Source: JAVBOP01 sp031550405 (lineage in GTDB: Bacteria; Bacteroidota; Ignavibacteria; Kapaibacteriales; UBA2268). Taken from it: DNA of 10,476 bases. The stretch is taken from NCBI GenBank assembly GCA_031550405.1, contig JAVBOP010000190.1, positions 1 through 10,476 of the forward strand, in the 5' to 3' direction. Under the pieces are notes generated by a model. The model worked only from the letters and a program-made list of their open reading frames with translations. It was not told the DNA's origin and did not search any database. Shown one piece after another: positions 1 to 6,939 of the stretch (position 1 is the first letter of the stretch; each line of letters opens with the position of its first letter). A program made the position numbers and the translations under genes.

Positions 1-2
1 TG

Positions 3-428
3 GAGCTTTATGGTCAGGTGCTGCTCTCAAGTCCGAGAAGCACTACAATATCATATAACGTATTTGACATATTTACGTCGCAAAATCACACACTTGTCAA
101 GCGGGACGGCTTATTGGAGCTGTCCGGTTATTGCTTCCCGGACCTTCGGGACATAGAATTTACGCCATCTTTCAGCTACAACATCAATGAAGTTATAGTT
201 AATCAAAACAGCATGGACATTAGATTTGTTGCAACGGATAATATGCACGTTGTTCTATATATGACAAATATTTTAGGCGAAAAGGTCTATGCCGATAACC
301 TGCAATTAAATAAGGGGGATAATGCATATACTATTAATCTAAATAATATCAATAGCGGCATATACAATATTCGCTTAAAATCAAAATACTACAATAATAT
401 ATCAAAAAATATTATGATAATGAGATGA
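3..428 (+). CDS. 3' end of a T9SS-secreted protein with C-terminal sorting domain (5' truncated)
   Basis: The frame is open to the left edge, where codons for ELYGQ precede the first possible internal start (GTG at 18), so this is the tail of a longer protein. The last 85 or so residues have the pattern of a type-A Por secretion C-terminal domain: a short hydrophobic strand, then LYMTNILGEKVYADNL, a G-D-N-A-Y-T-I-N-L segment, the hallmark N-S-G-I-Y-N-I-R-L, and a final basic strand ending in IMIMR at the stop. In the known system this beta-sandwich tail directs a Sec-exported protein through the T9SS outer-membrane translocon and is then removed. The cargo domain lies outside the window, so the protein's own activity cannot be told. 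The stop TGA is at 426-428, and no convincing terminator hairpin follows. Confidence 0.85.
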   Translation, partial: ELYGQVLLSSPRSTTISYNVFDIFTSQNHTLVKRDGLLELSGYCFPDLRDIEFTPSFSYNINEVIVNQNSMDIRFVATDNMHVVLYMTNILGEKVYADNLQLNKGDNAYTINLNNINSGIYNIRLKSKYYNNISKNIMIMR

Positions 429-451
429 AAGAATTAACACATTTGCTTCGA

Positions 452-480
452 TTGTCATAATTGTTTATTTAATAAGTAAT
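452..480 (+). promoter_or_regulatory. possible promoter upstream of the 573-1169 gene
   Basis: TTGTCA (452-457) is followed after 17 bases by AGTAAT (475-480), which match the sigma70-type -35 and -10 boxes at 5/6 and 4/6 positions. A second TTGTCA lies at 508-513 without a good -10 partner. An alternative Bacteroidota-style -7 box, TATTTTTG, lies at 526-533. Sequence this AT-rich gives chance matches, so this is only a candidate. Confidence 0.25.
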
Positions 481-558
481 TGCCAAGAGGTGAGAATATT
501 TTTCCAATTGTCAATACAATGGCATTATTTTTGTATTTTTATGTTTAACTTTCAAAAT

Positions 559-563
559 GGGGA
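559..563 (+). promoter_or_regulatory. Shine-Dalgarno GGGGA that decides the start at 573
   Basis: GGGGA ends 9 bases before the ATG at 573 but directly touches the ATG at 564. The second ATG is therefore the better start, and the first three codons of the longer frame (M-K-I) are probably not translated. Confidence 0.5.
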
Positions 564-572
564 ATGAAAATC

Positions 573-1169
573 ATGCTGTTTAAAAAATTGAAATATGTTG
601 TCGCAGCTCTATTCTTGGTCTTTTTGTGCTCATCGATTGAGACAAATGCAGCCCGTCAGGACAGCCTTTTGCCTGTTGAATTGGTGAAAAAAGAAATGAA
701 TTTATTTTCACAAAGCCCGCAGAAAGATTCTATTTTTTATTCGTTGATTGGATATTTTCGAGAGAAAAGGAAGCGTTTTTCAAAGGTTGTGGAAAACAGG
801 GTGTACTTTGATGAGCGAGGTTTTTTCTATCGCATTGATTTGGCTGACGACAGAGGTAATATTACTGTTAGTGCGACTTTTTTCAAGCCGCATATTATTG
901 CAAAAAACCAGAGTGCGGATACTATTTCCGAGATAAATGAGCATATATGCGTGTGTTCGGCGGTTATAGGCTATACTAAAATCATCAAAAAAGGCCGTAA
1001 TTTTGTTTGTGCTGATGGCGTTAAGGAGCAGGACGCGGAGAATTATTCCATTGATTGCGAGCAGTTCAACAGTCTGCAATGGCTTATTGATACTTACTAC
1101 GATAAAGGATTTGCGGCAAAAAATAAATTTGAAATTATTCCTGTCGAAATTTTATACATAGATGATTAA
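573..1169 (+). CDS. small exported protein of unknown function
   Basis: About 198 residues, not recognised as any family. The N-terminus is a clear Sec signal peptide: basic LFKKLK, a hydrophobic core VVAALFLVFL, then a small-residue region with likely cleavage near TNA-ARQ (about residue 26). No lipobox cysteine is placed correctly, so a soluble periplasmic or secreted protein is expected. The mature part is mixed charged and aromatic, with four cysteines (I-C-V-C around residue 127, then F-V-C and D-C-E) that could form disulphides. The start at 573 is preferred over 564 because of the GGGGA spacing. The LolC/E-like permease starts 37 bases downstream on the same strand with no terminator between, so the two may be cotranscribed. 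That neighbour would fit an envelope role, but this is inference only. Confidence 0.75.
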   Translation: MLFKKLKYVVAALFLVFLCSSIETNAARQDSLLPVELVKKEMNLFSQSPQKDSIFYSLIGYFREKRKRFSKVVENRVYFDERGFFYRIDLADDRGNITVSATFFKPHIIAKNQSADTISEINEHICVCSAVIGYTKIIKKGRNFVCADGVKEQDAENYSIDCEQFNSLQWLIDTYYDKGFAAKNKFEIIPVEILYIDD

Positions 1170-1206
1170 CAATTTTCTGAATATTTTTTTATAAAAAATT
1201 GTCTCG

Positions 1207-2427
1207 GTGGACTGTAAATTAATATACTTGCTTTCGCAAAAATTAACTCAAGCACAAAATTCCCGCTTCTTAAATTTTGTCAATATCGTTGCATTAATTA
1301 GCGTGATGATAGGCAGCCTTGCGCTGATACTTTCGCTTTCGATTTTGAATGGCTTCGATTATAAACTGAAGGAAACCGCAAGAAAATTCACTTCGGATAT
1401 CGCTATTTATACTATAAATAAGGAAAATATTTATAATGTTGACAGAGTGAAACTGGAAGTCGAAAAGATAAAAGGTGTAAAAAATATTATGCCGATAATT
1501 CATACAGAAGGCTTGGCTGCGACAAAAGAATATACGGAAGGCATTGTTTTACAGTCGCTTAGCGAAAACAAAAATATTCATAGATTTGATAAAAACCTCA
1601 TTATGGGTGAATTAAAATTTAGTTCGGATTCAGCAAATGAGGTGATAATTGGTCAAACTTTGAGCCAAAAATTAAATGTAAGAACAGGTGATAAAATATT
1701 AATTTATGCGCTTAAAAATACGGAAACCATATCTTTTTCGTCGGCTGCGTATTCGCAATTTACAGTCAAGGCAATCTATCAAACGGGGATGTTGCAGTAC
1801 GATGAAAGAGTTGTATTTTTTCCTTGCAAAAAACTTGCAGCATTTATTGAATTGCCTGAAAATACAGCAACTTACTTTGAAGTTTGGGTTGATGATGTGA
1901 ATAATGTTGAGAGTATTGCAACAAACATTGAAGACAGGCTTGGCTTTCCATTTTTTCCATTAACGTATTATGATTTGAATCGCTCTATTTTTTCGTGGAT
2001 AGAGCTGCAAAAAGAACCAATTCCTTTGGTATTAACAATCATCAGCGTGGTCGCAATATTAAATATCATCACAATGCTAATCATAACCGTTGTCGAAAAG
2101 ACACATTCAATTGGCATATTGCGCACACTCGGCATAGATAACAAAAAACTTATTTGTATATTCTTATTCCGTGGAATAAAAACAGCACTAACCGGCTCAT
2201 TATTTGGATGCTTAATTTCAATATTTTTTACGATGTTGCAGGTGAAGTTCAACTTAATTAACCTTGACAGCAAAATATATTTCCTAAACAGCTTGCCCAT
2301 AAAATTAGAATATGAATATTTTTTCATAATTGTTGGGATGACGCTAATATTTTCCCTTATAGCTTCGTTTGTTCCTGCGCTAATCGCCTGCCGTCTTTCT
2401 CCTCTCCGCGCAATAAAATTTAAATAG
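1207..2427 (+). CDS. ABC-transporter permease, LolC/LolE-like (FtsX/MacB family)
   Basis: 406 residues, the usual length for LolC/LolE-type permeases. The layout is typical: one transmembrane helix at about 24-48 (IVALISVMIGSLALILSLSI), a large periplasmic MacB-type domain at about 50-265, then three helices at about 272-294, 316-341 and 371-393. The cytoplasmic coupling segment E-K-T-H-S-I-G-I-L-R-T-L-G (about 297-309) and the C-terminal RLSPLRAIKFK are characteristic of the FtsX permease domain. Family members work with a LolD-type ATPase to extract lipoproteins from the inner membrane, or move other substrates. No ATPase or second permease is present here, so the substrate is open. The start is GTG at 1207: an in-frame stop lies at 1192-1194, and the next ATG (1303) would remove part of the first helix. 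No Shine-Dalgarno sequence is seen. Confidence 0.88.
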   Translation: MDCKLIYLLSQKLTQAQNSRFLNFVNIVALISVMIGSLALILSLSILNGFDYKLKETARKFTSDIAIYTINKENIYNVDRVKLEVEKIKGVKNIMPIIHTEGLAATKEYTEGIVLQSLSENKNIHRFDKNLIMGELKFSSDSANEVIIGQTLSQKLNVRTGDKILIYALKNTETISFSSAAYSQFTVKAIYQTGMLQYDERVVFFPCKKLAAFIELPENTATYFEVWVDDVNNVESIATNIEDRLGFPFFPLTYYDLNRSIFSWIELQKEPIPLVLTIISVVAILNIITMLIITVVEKTHSIGILRTLGIDNKKLICIFLFRGIKTALTGSLFGCLISIFFTMLQVKFNLINLDSKIYFLNSLPIKLEYEYFFIIVGMTLIFSLIASFVPALIACRLSPLRAIKFK

Positions 2428-2500
2428 ACATTTGTGAATTGTATTGCATAACATTATATTTTTTCCTTGTCAAGTCAAAGGCTACAAGAAAGTATAGATT

Positions 2501-2531
2501 TTGTAATGTTTTTTTTTTTTTTTTTTATACT
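2501..2531 (+). promoter_or_regulatory. promoter-like pair with the poly-T run as spacer
   Basis: TTGTAA (2501-2506, 4/6 to the -35 consensus) and TATACT (2526-2531, 5/6 to the -10 consensus) are separated by 19 bases, nearly all T. Losing one or two T would bring the spacer to the usual 17-18. This is a candidate only, because the boxes are weak and the region is AT-rich. Confidence 0.25.
2509..2526 (+). repeat. 18-base T homopolymer in the control region
   Basis: An uninterrupted run of 18 T lies inside the 287-base gap between the permease gene and the 2715 gene. It begins directly after GTAATG and ends at ATAC. It does not follow a GC-rich hairpin, so it is not an intrinsic terminator of the standard kind. 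Such tracts are prone to slipped-strand length changes. Confidence 0.9.
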
Positions 2532-2555
2532 TCTTTAAAATGGAATATTTTTTCT

Positions 2556-2583
2556 TTGTCAAATGGAAAAAATGCAATATATT
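2556..2583 (+). promoter_or_regulatory. candidate promoter for the 2715-8376 gene set
   Basis: TTGTCA (2556-2561) and TATATT (2578-2583) each match the sigma70-type consensus at 5/6 positions with a 16-base spacer. This is the best-scoring pair in the gap. It would give a leader of about 125 bases before the ATG at 2715. Confidence 0.4.
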
Positions 2584-2597
2584 TACTTTTTTATGAG

Positions 2598-2626
2598 TTG
2601 ACATTTCAGTAAATATTTAAAATAAA
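2598..2626 (+). promoter_or_regulatory. second candidate promoter for the 2715 gene
   Basis: A perfect TTGACA lies at 2598-2603. Seventeen bases downstream is AATAAA (2621-2626, 4/6), and TAAAAT at 2618-2623 (5/6) is closer than usual at 14 bases. It may overlap functionally with the pair at 2556. Confidence 0.3.
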
Positions 2627-2699
2627 TGCTAAATGTTACTTCTCTTAACGGATACCTAAAAAAATAATTTTTAATAAAATATACCGGCATTAAGTCGTT

Positions 2700-2705
2700 G
2701 GAGGG
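2700..2705 (+). promoter_or_regulatory. strong ribosome binding site GGAGGG for the gene at 2715
   Basis: GGAGGG ends 9 bases before the ATG at 2715. The in-frame TTG at 2706 touches it and is excluded as a start. This is the clearest Shine-Dalgarno sequence in the window. Confidence 0.7.
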
Positions 2706-2714
2706 TTGAATTGT

Positions 2715-5042
2715 ATGTCTAAAGGTGGACAAGCCAAAGTCTATTTCGTGTTATACCTTGCAGTTGTGCTTGAACTTTTGATCATCATTGTAGAGAGAGA
2801 TGAAGCTGAGGAACATTTGCACAGGCAGAATAATGAGACTATGAAAATTGTAGAGAGCATCCTTTCGCAGCTTTATTCTGGCTCTGGGACAGAAAGTATC
2901 AATACCAAGCCGCAGGATGAGATCACATTGCCTGCTGAAGCAGATATGGCAGCTATAAAAGAAATTTTTGGTGCTGAACTAAAAACGTCAAGAAAATATT
3001 CAATTGAGGTTGGGGTAACGGATGTTACTTTGGCGGTCAAGAAGAAAGAAGGTGAAACATCAAAAGAGTATGAAGAAAGAATTGAGAAGTTGCTTTCTTT
3101 AGCGAATGTGGAGGAGTTGGAATATCAAATTTTTTATTCGCCGAGTACAAGTGCGGATTCTCTGCCTGCCTTTCAAACGGATAAATATATAAAAGACAAT
3201 AACATAGACTTTATGAAATTTGAGGGCGGACAAGGTTTCCCCGGTCCTAATGGCGAACCATGGCAATTTGTGGGCGCTTATAAGCTAAGCTTTGATAAGG
3301 AAGCTGCTTACAGGACATTAGATATAAATTCACTCCAAACAACGCTGGATTTTATTCCTATTTACAAACCTCTACAAAAAGTAGGCAATGGAGCAGCTGC
3401 CAGAGGGTTTGAAGATTCTGCATTTTATTATTCGGATGCTTTAACCAGAGAAGCTGCCAAACAGACATCAGGTCCGCAGAAGCGTACATTTGTGGTAAAC
3501 TTCGAGCCGCCTGACAGGAATAAGGCAGGTGTATACAAACTTAGATTTGCTTCCCAAACTAATAGAATCCTGGGTGTTGCCTCTGTTGACGGTGGCGGCA
3601 AAATCATGGACGATGCTGCAATGGTTAACATAGGTACTGTACAGCTGTCTGTTAAGGATTTGAAAAAGGTTGCAAAGGAATTAAAGCGTCGCCATCAGGA
3701 ACTTGATAAAGTGGAAGATATTGATGAACTGACTATGAAAAGTCAGGAAACTGCGGGTATGGAGGCTATACGTGCATTTGACAACAATATAAACGAAGCA
3801 ATATCTGCTGCTGCAAGTGGAAATAATGCTGCGGATATAATAGGCAAAATTAGATTATACAATTATATTGCAAAATTGGTAACCCCCGGTCAATCTGTTA
3901 ATTTTGACCAGAATAGAGGTAACTTCGATATAAATATTAGAGTGCAAACCGCAAAGCCAAGTACTGCCAAACCATACATATCAACACTCACGGATGATAG
4001 ATGTTTTACTAATTCCAAGCATGTGTTTGAAGTTGAAGTAGGTCCATTTAAAGGTACCGGCGTTAATAAGGTAACAGGTAAAGTTTTGGGGTCTGTTAAT
4101 GCAGATGTTTCTTTCGAACCTGAAGTTGGCTCAACTCCTGAAAGAGATAAAAAATATAAGCTGCGCGGCACTATAAACAGAGAGCTGCCGGCAGGTAAAT
4201 ATACATTGCAGTATACTCATGAGATTAGCGGCAAATCGGAGACAGTGTTTGATACGCTTTATGTGTACGAAGCAGGTATACAGGATGAAAAACGTACTTC
4301 GGACAGATTGGACAGGCGAGCTAATTATGGTAATCCGCTTGCTATAGATATGTTGCCTAATTCGGGCAATGATATATCAGCGAGCCAGTTCAAGACTTAT
4401 GTCTCGTTTGATGGTGGCGCTCGTAAATCGGTAGACGGGTATAAGCTTGTACGAAGCGATAACATGGACTGCCTTGCTAATTACAACAAAGCATCGGTTA
4501 GTCTTGTATGGGTGCAGCCATATACTTACAAAGAGTTCCAGTTGTATTCCAAAGAAGTAGAGATAAAGCTTGAAGAGCCATCTCCTTGGGCAGATGTAAC
4601 GCCAAAATATACCGGTACAGGTAATAAGGTTAAAATAGAATTGTCCGGATTGATAATATTGTCGCCTGCTACTGGTTTGGAAGATAAAAATGCGAAAGCA
4701 ATTCTTTCAGAGCCATCATTGAAAGATGCTGCTGCTGAAGTAAATGGATATTCTGTAACAAGGCAACCAACTATAGTCGGTGGAGATGCGGATAATGGAT
4801 ATATAATAGAGCTTGAATTGTCGAAAAATTCCGGTGCAAGTGTGAAATCGGCGGAAGGTGTTATAAGCATTCCTTTCTCGGTAACAGCCAAGCATCCTAC
4901 TAATGGCAAAACATCCAGAGCGGATTCGGAGGTTAGATTCCAAGTGGATTACTCTCCATCTTCTGGACCAAGGCGTGGAGCTCCGCAAAACCCTGGCGGG
5001 CAAAGGCCACCAGTACCACCAAAACCGCAACCCAAGAGATAG
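2715..5042 (+). CDS. inner-membrane-anchored large periplasmic protein, GldM/PorM-like in layout
   Basis: 775 residues from the ATG at 2715. A short N-terminus (MSKGGQAK) is followed by one transmembrane helix at about 9-26 (VYFVLYLAVVLELLIIIV) with no cleavage site, so it should be an anchor with the rest in the periplasm. The helix contains a glutamate (Glu20) in its middle. Next come a charged helical stretch (about 27-55), a mixed alpha/beta part to about 310, a long helical region at about 313-390, and three beta-rich, probably Ig-like segments at about 390-518, 520-622 and 625-755. The tail is proline- and arginine-rich (RRGAPQNPGGQRPPVPPKPQ). A single N-terminal helix, a helical part and C-terminal Ig-like domains recall the T9SS motor protein GldM/PorM, but it is longer than usual (about 510 residues) and I see no clear family signature. 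It is the first gene of an apparent operon with two outer-membrane proteins. The function is unproven. Confidence 0.8.
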   Translation: MSKGGQAKVYFVLYLAVVLELLIIIVERDEAEEHLHRQNNETMKIVESILSQLYSGSGTESINTKPQDEITLPAEADMAAIKEIFGAELKTSRKYSIEVGVTDVTLAVKKKEGETSKEYEERIEKLLSLANVEELEYQIFYSPSTSADSLPAFQTDKYIKDNNIDFMKFEGGQGFPGPNGEPWQFVGAYKLSFDKEAAYRTLDINSLQTTLDFIPIYKPLQKVGNGAAARGFEDSAFYYSDALTREAAKQTSGPQKRTFVVNFEPPDRNKAGVYKLRFASQTNRILGVASVDGGGKIMDDAAMVNIGTVQLSVKDLKKVAKELKRRHQELDKVEDIDELTMKSQETAGMEAIRAFDNNINEAISAAASGNNAADIIGKIRLYNYIAKLVTPGQSVNFDQNRGNFDINIRVQTAKPSTAKPYISTLTDDRCFTNSKHVFEVEVGPFKGTGVNKVTGKVLGSVNADVSFEPEVGSTPERDKKYKLRGTINRELPAGKYTLQYTHEISGKSETVFDTLYVYEAGIQDEKRTSDRLDRRANYGNPLAIDMLPNSGNDISASQFKTYVSFDGGARKSVDGYKLVRSDNMDCLANYNKASVSLVWVQPYTYKEFQLYSKEVEIKLEEPSPWADVTPKYTGTGNKVKIELSGLIILSPATGLEDKNAKAILSEPSLKDAAAEVNGYSVTRQPTIVGGDADNGYIIELELSKNSGASVKSAEGVISIPFSVTAKHPTNGKTSRADSEVRFQVDYSPSSGPRRGAPQNPGGQRPPVPPKPQPKR

Positions 5043-5091
5043 GGCGATTGTGAATTTTATTTTAGAATAATAATATAGGATTTAAATATAT

Positions 5092-6912
5092 ATGTCAAAG
5101 AAAAAAAGTAGTTTTGTTATCATTGCTTTTATCACCTTTTTCATTATAGGCGGAAAAAGTAATGCTCAAGATCAAGGAAGCATATCTTTTCAAAACAGGC
5201 TAAAAGATATCTTAAGCAATTTCAATAACTTTAGGTTTTCTTCTGTTTCTTTCTATGAAATAAATGATAAACAGGTTCGCTCTTTGAAAGAAATAATTAA
5301 GAAAAAAATAGACATGGAAGAGGAGGCAGACACACCTGAATCACAGCTGGGAACTAATCAAAATGTTATGGATTCTGCAAGAACAACAGAGTTGGTTAAC
5401 GAAATAAGAAGGCTTATAGCTGCTGGTAAAAGAAGTTTGCCTGATGTTAGAAAAGCATTCAACGGAGATGTGGATGAATTTGAACATCTTGAGGACTATA
5501 ATGCGAATGATGTTGAGTTGAAGATAGCGTTTCAACTTGCTCAAGGCAACAGGGGACCTAAATCAGATATTTATCAAATGTTTCTTGTAACAACTACAGT
5601 TCAAGATCCTGTCAATCCTCCAAGCATTATTGCATTGATACTATGCAAAGAAAGAGTGGATAAAGATGAATACGAGCAATGGTTAATACCTTATTACAAT
5701 CAGGTTATAGGAAATTCTGTTGCAAACGAAAAAAATGTTCTGACAGAACCGGAACTTATGAATTTTATCATTGATGAAGAATCTGATGAAACAAAAACTA
5801 CTAATCTGTACGATAAATTAATATTAGAATTTAGACAAGGTAATTGCCAACTCATTACTCAAGAGGTTAGAGGTATTGGTTCCGAATTGAAATTCATTAA
5901 ATCCTATGGGAAAACTACTTCAATGATAATCAATGAAAATGATATTTCTGACATGGATATAGAAAAATTCATTCGCATTAGCGATGCCCAGCCTAATGAT
6001 TACCAAAAAAACAATGAACTTATTATTAGTGACGACTTGTTGAGCTGGAAAAAATATACTGTTCAATATTATGAAGACGAAGAAGGTAATAGATACCCAA
6101 TCAGTGCTGCAAATACTAATCTTCCAAACTATGGCGCAGAATTAAAATATGGCATGGACGAAATTAATTATCCAAGTTTTTGGACTAACAGAATGTCATT
6201 AAGAGCTATATGGGATAATATTAAAGTGGGTGTTATTCTTCCAACATCAGGCTGGTCGATGCTATCTGAGGATTTATACAATATTGACAGAACTTTCACT
6301 TATGCAGGGCTTGGAGTATCAGCAAATATAGATTTCCCTATTAAAATTATTCCATCAAGCGGTATATTTAATTTTACTGGATCTTATGTGTTTGGTGATG
6401 CTAAAGAAGCTACATATAAAAACCGGCAGGATGTTATAGATGAAGGCACATATCATTACGATGCAAAAAGCTCATTCTATAATGACTATTTGGTGAGGTA
6501 CACAGGGCAGTTCCACTATACATTCGGTATTGCTATAGATGAAGGATATTTGATGCGTTTTGGTATCGGTGCTACGCTTTATGGCATGGAGACATGGCAC
6601 GATTTTGAAGAAGAAAACAGCGATGGTGAGATGGTTTGGAATTATAAAAAATCCGAATCAGAAACTATAGGCGGTATGTCTATGAAAGCAGAATTTATGG
6701 TAACAAATGTAACAACCCCTTTTGGAGCAAGTTTACAGTACTTTGATGAATCATTGTCTGCAAACGCATGGTTGCAAATTCCTGTCGTTACAGATGCATT
6801 TTTTGTAAGAGTTGATGTAAAAGGTTATGTGGCAGCATTTAAAGATGAACCAAGAGTTTGGGAAAAAGAAAGCATGTTCATGCCGAATTTGCGATTAATA
6901 TTTAATTTTTAG
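5092..6912 (+). CDS. exported protein with N-terminal soluble domain and C-terminal outer-membrane barrel
   Basis: 606 residues. A Sec signal peptide (MSKKK, a hydrophobic stretch SFVIIAFITFFIIGG, cleavage near SNA-QDQ at about residue 25) leads into a charged domain at about 26-340, rich in acidic and helical segments and not recognised. From about 366 onward the sequence alternates polar and hydrophobic residues with many aromatics and glycines, as in membrane beta-strands, and ends in LRLIFNF; a terminal aromatic is the usual outer-membrane barrel signal. The last 140 or so residues share motifs in the same order with the next gene: G-Q-F at 472, K-A-E-F at 532, P-F-G-A-S-L-Q at 543, then a W..IPV segment, an EPR segment and P-N-L-R-L. 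The ATG at 5092 has AGGA 11 bases upstream. It lies 49 bases after the preceding gene with no terminator. The N-terminal domain may face the periplasm and contact partner proteins, which is inferred. Confidence 0.8.
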   Translation: MSKKKSSFVIIAFITFFIIGGKSNAQDQGSISFQNRLKDILSNFNNFRFSSVSFYEINDKQVRSLKEIIKKKIDMEEEADTPESQLGTNQNVMDSARTTELVNEIRRLIAAGKRSLPDVRKAFNGDVDEFEHLEDYNANDVELKIAFQLAQGNRGPKSDIYQMFLVTTTVQDPVNPPSIIALILCKERVDKDEYEQWLIPYYNQVIGNSVANEKNVLTEPELMNFIIDEESDETKTTNLYDKLILEFRQGNCQLITQEVRGIGSELKFIKSYGKTTSMIINENDISDMDIEKFIRISDAQPNDYQKNNELIISDDLLSWKKYTVQYYEDEEGNRYPISAANTNLPNYGAELKYGMDEINYPSFWTNRMSLRAIWDNIKVGVILPTSGWSMLSEDLYNIDRTFTYAGLGVSANIDFPIKIIPSSGIFNFTGSYVFGDAKEATYKNRQDVIDEGTYHYDAKSSFYNDYLVRYTGQFHYTFGIAIDEGYLMRFGIGATLYGMETWHDFEEENSDGEMVWNYKKSESETIGGMSMKAEFMVTNVTTPFGASLQYFDESLSANAWLQIPVVTDAFFVRVDVKGYVAAFKDEPRVWEKESMFMPNLRLIFNF

Positions 6913-6939
6913 TTACAATTTAATTTAAGGTAAAATAGT

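Noticed and set aside
1968..2327. 119-codon minus-strand frame opposite the permease gene
   Set aside because: The plus-strand frame encodes clear permease motifs; the antisense frame's hydrophobicity only mirrors the helices.
2509..2526. Poly-T run as an intrinsic terminator of the permease gene
   Set aside because: No GC-rich stem of useful length precedes it, and it lies more than 80 bases from the stop codon.
4526..4909. 127-codon minus-strand frame inside the 775-residue gene
   Set aside because: It lies wholly antisense to a strong coding region and has no start context or recognisable protein pattern; the same holds for the minus-strand frames at 4716-5030 and 3890-4171.
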